DNA of 64,000 bases from Sphingobacteriia bacterium RIFOXYC2_FULL_35_18. GTDB taxonomy: Bacteria > Bacteroidota > Bacteroidia > Chitinophagales > Chitinophagaceae. The position numbers were made by a program, and so were the translations under genes. Positions 42,784 through 50,971 of the stretch are shown one piece after another (positions within the stretch are counted from its first letter, which is position 1; every line of letters begins with the position of its first letter). Below the pieces are notes generated by a model. It was not told the DNA's origin and searched no databases. It worked only from the letters and a program-made list of their open reading frames with translations. The stretch is from the NCBI GenBank assembly GCA_001829005.1, contig MIAG01000002.1:688837-752836 (forward strand). The letters run 5' to 3'.

Positions 42784-43259
42784 TATGATTGAATTTGATT
42801 AACGGGAAGCCATTTCTTCAACCAAAATAGGGCATATACCAATGAAAACCAACTTAAAAAATGGGCAAATTTTATTACCCATTCAATCATATCAAAATTA
42901 GGCAAAGCGGTACCATCCAAATAATATACCATTACACCTAAGCTAAACCATAAACTCTTTCTTAGAAATGGTATAACAAAACACAACGGAAGCAAAATAG
43001 AAATAAGTGTTCTCACCACCGACTGATCAATATAATTTAACCAAAATTCATTGATTGATTGACCTGAATTTAATGATCTTAAAAATTGGATGACACCCAC
43101 TAATAATCGGATTTGATAAAGGGCATAAATGAATAATAAAATATTCATTATTTGCAATATGCTTTTACTATATGCACTTTTAATAGTATTGGCATACACT
43201 ACAGAAATAATTACTAGAAATGGAACAAATAATAAATAGAGAAATGGAATAAGTTGCAT
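42783..43259 (-). CDS. Conserved hypothetical membrane protein
   Basis: A 158-residue inner-membrane protein with about four to five hydrophobic segments (near 3-22, 34-55, 85-103, 110-123 and 132-150) and no recognisable motif. The start is placed at ATG 43259, two bases after the folA stop; a longer start at 43283 would overlap folA. It ends in TAATG, coupled to the methyltransferase. Unknown function; probably a lineage-specific companion of the operon. Confidence 0.6.
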   Translation of the reverse strand: MQLIPFLYLLFVPFLVIISVVYANTIKSAYSKSILQIMNILLFIYALYQIRLLVGVIQFLRSLNSGQSINEFWLNYIDQSVVRTLISILLPLCFVIPFLRKSLWFSLGVMVYYLDGTALPNFDMIEWVIKFAHFLSWFSLVYALFWLKKWLPVNQIQS

Positions 43260-43261
43260 AT

Positions 43262-43759
43262 TTATAAATGCTTTTGCCAACATTGAAAACGATATGCATA
43301 AGCATGTTTAGCATCCGCATCTTTAGGGTCATCCATTGTGAGTTGCCAACTATCCGTGTCTATTGCGGGGAAAAAAGTGTCTCCTTCAATAATTGTATCT
43401 ACCCTAGTTAAATATATTTTATGGGCAAAAGGTAATGCAGTTGCATACAATTCGCCACCTCCAATGATGTATGATTCTTTATAATCATTTTCTGATGCAA
43501 TCCGCAAAGCCTCTTCTAAAGAGGAAGCTTTTTGTACACCGGCTGCCTGCCAGTCTAATTGCCTGGTTACAACAATATTTAATCTTCCATTCAATGGTTT
43601 GCCTGATAAAGATTCAAAGGTTTTTCTTCCCATGATTACAGGCATTGCCCAAGTGGTTTGCTTAAAGAATTTCATGTCATTAGGCAAATGCCAAAGCAAC
43701 TGATTATTTAAACCAATGGCATTGTTGGTAGAAGCGGCTACTATTATAGATATAATCAT
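43262..43759 (-). CDS. folA: Dihydrofolate reductase
   Basis: Reduces dihydrofolate to tetrahydrofolate with NADPH. The 165-residue enzyme starts MIISIIVAASTNNAIGLNN; the substrate-binding acidic residue is Asp28 in LPNDMKFFK; the cofactor motifs MGRKTFES and IIGGGELYATAL are intact. ATG 43759 lies one base after the thyA stop, giving a thyA-folA pair in the usual functional order, because ThyA produces the dihydrofolate that FolA reduces. Confidence 0.96.
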   Translation of the reverse strand: MIISIIVAASTNNAIGLNNQLLWHLPNDMKFFKQTTWAMPVIMGRKTFESLSGKPLNGRLNIVVTRQLDWQAAGVQKASSLEEALRIASENDYKESYIIGGGELYATALPFAHKIYLTRVDTIIEGDTFFPAIDTDSWQLTMDDPKDADAKHAYAYRFQCWQKHL

Positions 43760-43760
43760 A

Positions 43761-44555
43761 TTAAACGGCAACAGGTGCTTTAATAGCAGGATGACACTGA
43801 TAATTTTCTAAAGTGAAATCATTAAAGTCAAAATCAAAAATACTGGCAACAGTAGGATTCAATTTCATTAATGGCAAAGGATATGGGTCTCTGCTCAATT
43901 GAAGATTAACTTGATCTAAATGATTATTATAAATATGCACATCACCAAAACTATGAACAAAGTCTCCGTATTGCAACCCTGTTACTTGAGCCATCATCAT
44001 AGTGAGTAATGCATAAGATGCAATATTAAATGGCACCCCTAAAAACACATCTGCACTTCGTTGATACAATTGACAACTTAGTTTTCCGTCTGCAACATAA
44101 AATTGAAACAAACTATGACAAGGCATCAATGCCATCTGAGAGAGTTCCCCTACATTCCAAGCGCTCACAATCATTCTTCTACTATCAGGATTATGCTTGA
44201 GTTGATGAAGCACATCTGTAATTTGATCAATCACTTTCCCATCTGCTCCTTCCCAACTTCTCCATTGCTTACCATAAACAGGACCTAAATCACCATTTTC
44301 ATTAGCCCATTCATTCCAAATACTCACCCCATGATCGGTCAAGTATTTTGTATTGGTATCCCCTTTTAAAAACCAAAGCAGCTCGTAAATAATACTTTTT
44401 AAATGCAATTTTTTTGTTGTCACAAGAGGAAACCCCTTCGCTAAATCAAAGCGCATTTGATAACCAAAGCAACTGATGGTGCCAGTGCCTGTACGGTCTG
44501 TTTTTGCTACCCCGTTCGCTAAAATATGTTTTAATAAATCGTGATACTGTTGCAT
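43761..44555 (-). CDS. thyA: Thymidylate synthase
   Basis: Converts dUMP and methylene-THF to dTMP and dihydrofolate. From ATG 44555 it is 264 residues, exactly the E. coli length, and the catalytic cysteine falls at Cys146 ([12 protein letters not shown]). DRTGTGTIS (20-28), [22 protein letters not shown] (phosphate-binding Arg) and [13 protein letters not shown] are present. An alternative ATG at 44561 adds only two residues. It heads the long leftward run ending at 35860. Confidence 0.96.
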   Translation of the reverse strand: MQQYHDLLKHILANGVAKTDRTGTGTISCFGYQMRFDLAKGFPLVTTKKLHLKSIIYELLWFLKGDTNTKYLTDHGVSIWNEWANENGDLGPVYGKQWRSWEGADGKVIDQITDVLHQLKHNPDSRRMIVSAWNVGELSQMALMPCHSLFQFYVADGKLSCQLYQRSADVFLGVPFNIASYALLTMMMAQVTGLQYGDFVHSFGDVHIYNNHLDQVNLQLSRDPYPLPLMKLNPTVASIFDFDFNDFTLENYQCHPAIKAPVAV

Positions 44556-44572
44556 AAGCAAATTAACAACGA

Positions 44573-44595
44573 AATGGCCGCATTTTTAGGCCATT
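44573..44595. repeat. Short inverted repeat in the thyA leader
   Basis: AATGGCC (44573-44579) and GGCCATT (44589-44595) are perfect inverted copies around a 9-base loop, 18-40 bases before thyA. It may be a weak leader hairpin; no partner structure was found. Confidence 0.3.
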
Positions 44596-44626
44596 ATCAT
44601 TGCTGTGCAGAAATTGTGACTATTCT

Positions 44627-45817
44627 TTATGATGCCTTTCGTCTGTCTAGTTCCTTCTTAATCAAAGACAACTCACGTCCAGTTTGACCTGCAACACTTG
44701 AATTTTCTTTGGCTCTACGCATAAGATAAGGAATCACATCTTTGATAGGACCAAAAGGTAAATACTTACTTACTTTAAATCCCTCTTTGGCCAGATTGAA
44801 TGTAATATTATCACTCATTCCGTACAACTGAGAGAAATGTACATGAGGGTGATTATGTGGCAAGTTTTTTTCGTGCATTATTTCAGCCGCCAGCAAATTA
44901 CTTTTTTCATTATGTGAAGCAATGATTACAGAAATGTCTTCTAAGTGATCAAAGCAAAACTTTACCGCTGAATTAAAATCAGCATCTGTAGCTTCCTTTG
45001 TTGGTTGAATAGGAGAACCATAACCCAATTCATTTGCTCTTTCACGCTCTTTTTCCATATAAGCACCTCTAACTAATTTGATGCCTAATTTGAATTGTTG
45101 CTGCTTTGCAATTTTATAAGACAATTGTAAAAAGTGAAGGCGATCGTGTCTATATAATTGGATGGTATTATAAACAATCACTTTGTCTTTGTTAAAGACT
45201 TCCATCATTTCCATGCACAAGCGATCAATCGGATCTTGAATCCAACTTTCTTCCGCATCAATTAAAACACCAATATTTTTCTCCGCTGCAATTTCACAGA
45301 TGGTATACATTCTTTCGCGGACCCTATCCCATTCTGCAACTTCTTCTTCATGATCATGCACCCCACTTCTTAATCTGGGTGCTTCGTTCAAGGTTTGCAA
45401 TAAAGCAAAACGAGCTAAACCTGTAACCTTGATACTAATAAAAGGAATATTGGTTTGTGTAGCGGCATAATTAATTACTCTAATAAATTCCTCAGTAGCA
45501 TGGTCAAAACTTTCTTCTGACTCTTTCCCTTCAACCCCGTAATCTAGAATTACTTGAATACCATAATTTCCAAGAACATTGCCCACTTCAGCAGTTTCTT
45601 CTAACGTTTCTCCCCCTACAAATTGCTTGAAAATAGTCTTACGAATTAGCCCATTCACCAATGGCAGCCCAGTCTTCATGATATAAGGCGTAAGGGTGGT
45701 TCCTAATTTTACAAACCAGGGAAATTCCATGGTTTTAAATAAAAATTTAGCCCCTTTTAACTCTTTATCAGTCTTGTAAGCAAATGCATTTTGGGTATTG
45801 TCAAAAGAAATATTCAT
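44627..45817 (-). CDS. Proline dehydrogenase
   Basis: FAD enzyme oxidising proline to pyrroline-5-carboxylate; 396 residues, a stand-alone (monofunctional) PutA-type barrel without the P5C dehydrogenase or DNA-binding domains. Conserved segments include VTGLARFALL, IDAEESWIQDPID, LVRGAYMEKERERANELG (FAD/substrate contact) and IASHNEKSN, with the C-terminal YLPFGPIKDVIPYLMRRAKEN giving the substrate-site arginines. It is a single gene followed by a spacer with no clear motif. Electrons go to the quinone pool by family precedent. Confidence 0.93.
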   Translation of the reverse strand: MNISFDNTQNAFAYKTDKELKGAKFLFKTMEFPWFVKLGTTLTPYIMKTGLPLVNGLIRKTIFKQFVGGETLEETAEVGNVLGNYGIQVILDYGVEGKESEESFDHATEEFIRVINYAATQTNIPFISIKVTGLARFALLQTLNEAPRLRSGVHDHEEEVAEWDRVRERMYTICEIAAEKNIGVLIDAEESWIQDPIDRLCMEMMEVFNKDKVIVYNTIQLYRHDRLHFLQLSYKIAKQQQFKLGIKLVRGAYMEKERERANELGYGSPIQPTKEATDADFNSAVKFCFDHLEDISVIIASHNEKSNLLAAEIMHEKNLPHNHPHVHFSQLYGMSDNITFNLAKEGFKVSKYLPFGPIKDVIPYLMRRAKENSSVAGQTGRELSLIKKELDRRKAS

Positions 45818-45897
45818 ACTAACAGATGTTCGTTGAGCAAATATCGGTACTCCATGCTTAAGTATGTAGTATTTAACTAAAAAACCATATAAATTTT

Positions 45898-46614
45898 TTA
45901 GATAGCTTGGTGATTAAAGGGTTGCAAAACCATTTCACTAACTACCCCGCTTGCAGGCTGTTGACAAAGGAACCAAATGGCTTTAGCTGCTTCTTCTGCA
46001 ACAATCATTTTATCTCGCTGAACCCTTAAATCGATATTGTCCCAGAAAGCCGAATCTATGCCGCCCAAGAAAATATTCGTAATTCGAATTTCTGTTCTTT
46101 TGAGTTCTTCCCGAATGCTTTGCATCATACCCACCAAGCCATATTTACTTGCACTATATGCTGCAGCTCCAGCCATAGGAACTTTCCCAAGCACCCCTGG
46201 AATATTAATAATAAGACCCTTTTTTTGCTCCTTCATATTAGGTAAAACCGCTTTAACTAAATAAAAGGCACCCATCAAATTAACCTGAAGTGTATGTTCA
46301 AACTCAGCACTAGTGAGAACATCCATTGTTTTAATAACCCCAATACCTGCTGCATTAATCAAAATATTAATCACAGGGGTTTGTACCAAAATTTGTTGTA
46401 CGGTATGATTTACAGACGATTCATTGGTGATATCCATCTGAAAACAACGACTTTGAGGAATACCTGCTTGTGACGCAACTTCTTCTAATTTAGCCATGTT
46501 TTGCCCTGTTAAGAACACAACCGCACCACTTGCACTTACTTGTTTGGCAACTTGTGATCCAACGCCACCTGTTGCACCAGCAATCAATACTATTTTTCCT
46601 TTTAAAGATTCCAT
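45898..46614 (-). CDS. Short-chain dehydrogenase/reductase (SDR), catalytic Ser apparently lost
   Basis: A 238-residue classical SDR: cofactor motif GATGGVG (13-19), NAAG (87-90) and active-site YSASK with Tyr153 and Lys157. The serine that normally precedes them is not evident: the INISS-type strand here reads IINIPGVLG, so the third member of the Ser-Tyr-Lys triad seems absent. The protein may be a weak reductase, may use a neighbouring residue, or may be regulatory. It is divergent from the photolyase genes, across a spacer with an 8-bp inverted repeat. Confidence 0.82.
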   Translation of the reverse strand: MESLKGKIVLIAGATGGVGSQVAKQVSASGAVVFLTGQNMAKLEEVASQAGIPQSRCFQMDITNESSVNHTVQQILVQTPVINILINAAGIGVIKTMDVLTSAEFEHTLQVNLMGAFYLVKAVLPNMKEQKKGLIINIPGVLGKVPMAGAAAYSASKYGLVGMMQSIREELKRTEIRITNIFLGGIDSAFWDNIDLRVQRDKMIVAEEAAKAIWFLCQQPASGVVSEMVLQPFNHQAI

Positions 46615-46628
46615 TTATTCGTTTTAAG

Positions 46629-46657
46629 TACAACAATGAGCAAAGCATTTTGTTGTA
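46629..46657. promoter_or_regulatory. Inverted repeat TACAACAA-N13-TTGTTGTA between SDR and photolyase genes
   Basis: Perfect 8-bp arms at 46629-46636 and 46650-46657, between the start codons of two divergent genes (46614 and 46668). The arm order TACA...TGTA recalls binding sites of LitR/CarH-type MerR light regulators at photolyase promoters, although the spacing differs. Function inferred. Confidence 0.5.
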
Positions 46658-46667
46658 AAAGGTCTTT

Positions 46668-48176
46668 ATGAATACAGTTAGCATCGTCTTTCCGCATCAA
46701 TTATTTAAAGAGCAACCAACATTGGACCCCTCTATCCCCGTTTATTTGGTAGAAGAATGGCTGTTTTTTAGACAATACCCTTTTCATTTTCAAAAACTCT
46801 TGTTGCATAGAGCCAGTATGCAGCAATACAAAAACCATCTAGAGAATAAAGGCTATATCGTTCATTACGTAGAAACCAGTGACACTAATTCAAACGTGCT
46901 TCAATTAGTTCACCATTTAGCAAAAAATGGAGTTACACAAATTAGAGTAGTTGATCCAACAGATAACTGGCTCAATAAAAGGCTATCAGAATCTTGCAAG
47001 AAAAATAAGATAACAATTGAGCAGTTTAACTCTCCAGGATTCCTAAATACCCTTTCAACAACAGATGCGTTCTTCGAAAAGAGAAATAGGTTTTTCCAAA
47101 CAGACTTTTATACTTGGCAAAGAAAGACAAGGAAAATATTGGTGAATGATGCATTACAGCCAGAAGGTGGAAAATGGACTTTTGATTCAGACAACAGAGA
47201 TAAGTATCCGAAGAACAAGCAAGTCCCTATTTGTGATTTCATGGGAGAAAATGAGTTGATTAAAGCCGCTACTAAATACATCACTCAACATTTTCCCGAC
47301 AACCCAGGTAGTAAAACAGCTCCTTTTAAACAGAATAATATAGAAGGATATTACCCAATTAGTTTTGAATCTGCACAGGAATGGTTAACCCAATTTTTAA
47401 ATACCCGATTTAGTGAATTTGGCATTTACGAAGATGCAATGGTTTTGGGTGAATCAATCTTACATCATAGTGTATTGAGCCCTTTAATTAATATTGGATT
47501 ATTGACCCCTCAACAAGTATTAGAGGAAACCTTACACCATGCCAAAAGGGCCGCAATACCAATCAATTCATTAGAAGGATTCATCAGACAAATAATCGGC
47601 TGGAGGGAATTTATTTACCAGGTTTATGCAAGAGCCGGTAGTAAACAACGAACCCGGAATTACTGGGGCTTCACAAGAAAAATCCCTACACCTTTTTACA
47701 AAGGAACTACAGGTATTGTTCCATTAGACGATGCCATCCAAAAACTACAACAAACAGGCTACAACCATCATATAGAGCGATTAATGATTATTGGCAACTT
47801 CATGTTGCTCTGCGAGTTTGATCCAGACCAAGTTTATCAATGGTTTATGGAAATGTATGTAGACGCGTACGATTGGGTCATGGTTCCCAATGTGTACGGA
47901 ATGACACAATTTGCAGATGGTGGCATGATGACTACAAAACCATATATCAGCGGCAGTAATTATATTCTAAAAATGAGCAATTATCCCAAGGGGGAATGGC
48001 AAGCAATTTGGGATGGTCTATTCTGGAGATTCATGCATGTTCATCAATCCTTTTTTTTACAGAACCCACGTTTAGGAATGCTGGTAAAAACTTTTGATAA
48101 AATGCCGGAAGCCAAAAAAACAATTCACTTAAATAATGCTGAAAAATATTTACAAAAATTAGACGAGCAACTATAA
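46668..48176 (+). CDS. FeS-BCP/PhrB-like photolyase-cryptochrome lacking the Fe-S cysteines
   Basis: A 502-residue flavoprotein of the iron-sulfur bacterial cryptochrome/photolyase group (PhrB, CryB). It shares VSIVFPHQLF (4-13), GGKWTFDSDNR (167-177), EGFIRQIIGWREF (303-315), NHHIERLM (366-373, the histidines linked to (6-4) repair) and WVMVPNVYGMTQFADGGMMTTKPY. PhrB binds its cluster through four Cys; here the protein has only Cys110, Cys189 and Cys382, none at those positions, and the loop holding three of them is shortened to MSNYPKGEWQAIWDGLFW (436-453). It should bind FAD but not a [4Fe-4S] cluster. DNA repair versus light sensing is unresolved. The second photolyase-family gene follows after 4 bases. 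Confidence 0.8.
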   Translation: MNTVSIVFPHQLFKEQPTLDPSIPVYLVEEWLFFRQYPFHFQKLLLHRASMQQYKNHLENKGYIVHYVETSDTNSNVLQLVHHLAKNGVTQIRVVDPTDNWLNKRLSESCKKNKITIEQFNSPGFLNTLSTTDAFFEKRNRFFQTDFYTWQRKTRKILVNDALQPEGGKWTFDSDNRDKYPKNKQVPICDFMGENELIKAATKYITQHFPDNPGSKTAPFKQNNIEGYYPISFESAQEWLTQFLNTRFSEFGIYEDAMVLGESILHHSVLSPLINIGLLTPQQVLEETLHHAKRAAIPINSLEGFIRQIIGWREFIYQVYARAGSKQRTRNYWGFTRKIPTPFYKGTTGIVPLDDAIQKLQQTGYNHHIERLMIIGNFMLLCEFDPDQVYQWFMEMYVDAYDWVMVPNVYGMTQFADGGMMTTKPYISGSNYILKMSNYPKGEWQAIWDGLFWRFMHVHQSFFLQNPRLGMLVKTFDKMPEAKKTIHLNNAEKYLQKLDEQL

Positions 48177-48180
48177 TTAT

Positions 48181-49284
48181 ATGAATGAAGTTTTACATTT
48201 TCCTACTGATTATCATTCAATCATTGAACGAATTGAACAGATTGACGCAAAACAATATGAAAGAACAAGAAATTTCGTGAATGGAGCTGTAACCTATTTA
48301 TCTCCCTATATTTCAAGAGGTGTTATTCAGCTTCCGCAAATTAAAGAAATCATTGTTGCTAAATATGGCCGTTATATCTCAGAGAAATTGGTACAAGAGT
48401 TAGCTTGGAGAGAATTTTTTCAAAGAGTTTGGCAACACAAACAATCTCAAATATTTACCGACCTAAAACAGAATCAAACAAATATTGCACATTATTTAAT
48501 GCCAACAGCTATTGAAGAAGCACAAACTGGAATTGAAGCTGTTGACGAAGCAATTCAAACTTTGTATGCAACAGGTTATATGCATAACCATGCAAGAATG
48601 TACACAGCAATGTTAACTTGCAATATTGCACAAACACATTGGCTTAATCCAGCAAAATGGATGTATTACCACTTATTAGATGGAGATCTTGCCAGTAATA
48701 TGTTGAGTTGGCAATGGGTTGCTGGTAGTTTTAGTAGTAAAAAATACTATGCCAATCAAGAAAATATCAATAAGTATACTAGCAAAAAACAACAAAAAAC
48801 CTTAGTTGATTATAGTTATGAAGAATTGCCCAATCTGGAAATTCCTTTTTTACTAAAAGCAACCAAAGAATTAAAACTAGAAACAGCATTACCTGCTACT
48901 AAAACACCATTAGTAGACCACAGCCTACCTATTTTAGTTTACAATAGTTATAATCTGGACCCCAATTGGCACAACAAAAAAATGGCCAACAGAATTCTAT
49001 TATTAGAACCAGCCCATTTTAATAACTATCCCATTAGCAAAAAAGTATTGGACTTTATACTTGCACTTGCAAAAGACAATATCCCCGATATACAAGTATA
49101 TACAGGATCATTTGACTCCCTTAAGAACTTGGCGCCCAATGACAATTTTATTTATAAAGAACATCCTTTAAACACCCACTATACTGGCAAAATGGAACCC
49201 CGAGCTTGGCTATTTGATCATGTAAATCAATACCATGGAAGTTTTTTTAGTTATTGGAAAAAATGTGAACGCTATTACCAATAA
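48181..49284 (+). CDS. Photolyase-family FAD-domain protein with non-canonical domain order
   Basis: A 367-residue protein. It opens directly in the FAD-binding helical domain that photolyases carry at the C terminus: RNFVNGAVTYLSPYISRG (30-47), LVQELAWREFF (70-80), ATGYMHNHARMYTAM (130-144), LLDGDLASNMLSWQWVAGS (165-183; Asp167, Asp169 and Asn173 match flavin contacts of E. coli photolyase). The usual N-terminal antenna-binding alpha/beta domain is missing. Residues 245-367 instead form a region with strands such as PILVYNSY (250-257) and NRILLLEPAHF (270-280) that looks alpha/beta, perhaps a displaced or permuted antenna domain. It is coupled to the upstream photolyase-like gene (4-base gap) and followed by a dipeptide epimerase after 16 bases. 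Confidence 0.75.
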   Translation: MNEVLHFPTDYHSIIERIEQIDAKQYERTRNFVNGAVTYLSPYISRGVIQLPQIKEIIVAKYGRYISEKLVQELAWREFFQRVWQHKQSQIFTDLKQNQTNIAHYLMPTAIEEAQTGIEAVDEAIQTLYATGYMHNHARMYTAMLTCNIAQTHWLNPAKWMYYHLLDGDLASNMLSWQWVAGSFSSKKYYANQENINKYTSKKQQKTLVDYSYEELPNLEIPFLLKATKELKLETALPATKTPLVDHSLPILVYNSYNLDPNWHNKKMANRILLLEPAHFNNYPISKKVLDFILALAKDNIPDIQVYTGSFDSLKNLAPNDNFIYKEHPLNTHYTGKMEPRAWLFDHVNQYHGSFFSYWKKCERYYQ

Positions 49285-49300
49285 ATAGAGAGATTTGCTC

Positions 49301-50398
49301 ATGCAAATTACTTCAACACAAATTTATCGTTACTCTATTCCGATGGTGCCTTTTACCATAGCAACAGGCACAATGGATTTTGCACAAAATGTATTGGTAA
49401 TTATTCAAACCAATGAAGGCATCACTGGATATGGAGAGTGTTCCGCTTTTCCAATGATTGTAGGAGAAACACAAGCAACCTGCTATGAAATGGGTAAAGC
49501 CTTTGCAACCATTTTAAAACATAAAGATCCACTTGATATTGCTGCTCGAATGCAAGAATTAGATAGTTTTACAGCAAGAAATTATACAGCAAAAAGTGCG
49601 TTTGATATTGCCTTGCATGATATAGCTGCAAAAGCTGCCAATAAGCCGTTGTATGCTTATTTAGGTGGGTCAGTAAAAAAGATTGTAAGCGACTTAACTA
49701 TTGGAATTGATACTCCGTCTAATATGGCAGCACAAGCCATTGAATTTGCTCAACAAGGTGTAGCCACTATAAAAGTTAAATTGGGGAAAGACCCTGCAAC
49801 AGATATTGAACGAATTAAAGCCATAAGAACTGCAATTGGCAATAATACCACTATCAGAATTGACGCCAATCAAGGTTGGTCTTATGAAGACGCAATTACT
49901 GCATTAACTGAATTAGGAAAATATCATATAGAATTTTGTGAACAACCCATGCGCACTTATAATGATGAATTGCTTCCGCAGCTTTGCGTTCAATCTCCTA
50001 TACCATTGATGGCAGATGAATCTGTTTATACGCATCATGATGCAGAAAGAATTATTCGCAACAAAGCTTGCGACTCTATCAATATTAAATTTGCAAAAAG
50101 TGGAGGCATTGCTGAAGCCATCAAAATAAATGAAGTGGCAGAAAAAAACAATATCCCCTGTATGATGGGTGGTATGTTAGAAAGCCGATTAGCCCTCACT
50201 GCCAAAGTACATTTTGCAATGGCCAAGTCAAATATTATTTATTATGATTTAGACACTTGCTTATTAGGCCACAAAATAGATCCAGTTTTAGGTGGAGCCA
50301 AATACAGTGGTATGGAATTAAGTGTGAATGATGAGCCTGGAATTGGCGCCAGTGTTGATCCCACCTTTTTACAATCCCTTGAAAGCGTTACGATTTAA
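49301..50398 (+). CDS. Dipeptide epimerase (enolase superfamily, L-Ala-D/L-Glu type)
   Basis: A 365-residue muconate-lactonizing-subgroup enzyme that epimerises dipeptides, by family precedent Ala-Glu from peptidoglycan. Catalytic lysines are in TIKVKLG and INIKFAKSGG; metal ligands in RIDANQGW, FCEQP and MADES; the C-terminal DLDT motif (the DxD specificity marker of Ala-Glu epimerases) is in YYDLDTCLLG. ATG 49301 is chosen over a TTG at 49295. It is third in a unit with the photolyase-family genes, an unexplained association. Confidence 0.85.
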   Translation: MQITSTQIYRYSIPMVPFTIATGTMDFAQNVLVIIQTNEGITGYGECSAFPMIVGETQATCYEMGKAFATILKHKDPLDIAARMQELDSFTARNYTAKSAFDIALHDIAAKAANKPLYAYLGGSVKKIVSDLTIGIDTPSNMAAQAIEFAQQGVATIKVKLGKDPATDIERIKAIRTAIGNNTTIRIDANQGWSYEDAITALTELGKYHIEFCEQPMRTYNDELLPQLCVQSPIPLMADESVYTHHDAERIIRNKACDSINIKFAKSGGIAEAIKINEVAEKNNIPCMMGGMLESRLALTAKVHFAMAKSNIIYYDLDTCLLGHKIDPVLGGAKYSGMELSVNDEPGIGASVDPTFLQSLESVTI

Positions 50399-50422
50399 AC
50401 AAAAAGGCAACATTAGCTAACC

Positions 50423-50430
50423 TATATTTG
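50423..50430 (+). promoter_or_regulatory. -7 box TATATTTG for the thioesterase gene
   Basis: Fits TAnnTTTG, 17 bases before ATG 50448. Confidence 0.55.
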
Positions 50431-50447
50431 CAGCTCAAATAAAACTT

Positions 50448-50966
50448 ATGGAAGCAAAAAAGTCGAGTGAAAGTTTTACCATTATGAACGAATTGGTATT
50501 ACCCAACGACACCAATACATTTGGAAATTTAATGGGTGGAAGGTTAATGTATTGGATGGATATTGCTGCAGGTATTGCTGCTGGCAAACACTCCAATACA
50601 CCTAGTATGACCGCTTCTGTAGACAACTTAAGTTTTAAAAATCCCATCAAATTGGGAAACGTTGTTCATATTGAAGCCAAAGTTTGTAGGGCATTTAATA
50701 CATCAATGGAAATTCATATAAAGGTTTGGGGCGAAGATTTATTGCACCAGTATAGATACGAAAGCAATGAAGCTTTCTTCACTTTCGTGGCACTTGATCC
50801 CAATGGCAAACCAAGAACTGTTCCTGCACTAATACCTGAAACGGAAGACGAGAAAAGATTATTTGACGGCGCTTTGAGAAGAAGACAATTGAGGCTAATT
50901 TTAGCTGGTAAAATGAAACCAGACGATGCCAACGAATTAAAAGCACTATTTTTTAAGGAAGCTTAA
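50448..50966 (+). CDS. Acyl-CoA thioesterase (YciA-like hotdog fold)
   Basis: A 172-residue cytoplasmic hotdog-fold enzyme hydrolysing acyl-CoA. NELVLPNDTNTFGNLMGGRLMYWMDIAAGIAA (14-45) is the catalytic helix region, with the Asn and Asp of the YciA/BACH type, and ASVDNLSFKNPIKLGNVVHIEAKV is the following sheet. The C-terminal extension (about 128-172, ALRRRQLRLILAGKM) is Arg/Leu-rich and may mediate oligomerisation. Chain-length preference is unknown. It has its own -7 box and converges on plsC. Confidence 0.9.
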   Translation: MEAKKSSESFTIMNELVLPNDTNTFGNLMGGRLMYWMDIAAGIAAGKHSNTPSMTASVDNLSFKNPIKLGNVVHIEAKVCRAFNTSMEIHIKVWGEDLLHQYRYESNEAFFTFVALDPNGKPRTVPALIPETEDEKRLFDGALRRRQLRLILAGKMKPDDANELKALFFKEA

Positions 50967-50971
50967 TTACC

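Noticed and set aside
46629..46657. Exact LitR/PplR binding site
   Set aside because: The arms share TACA/TGTA ends, but the spacer and sequence differ from described sites, so only a tentative operator call was kept.
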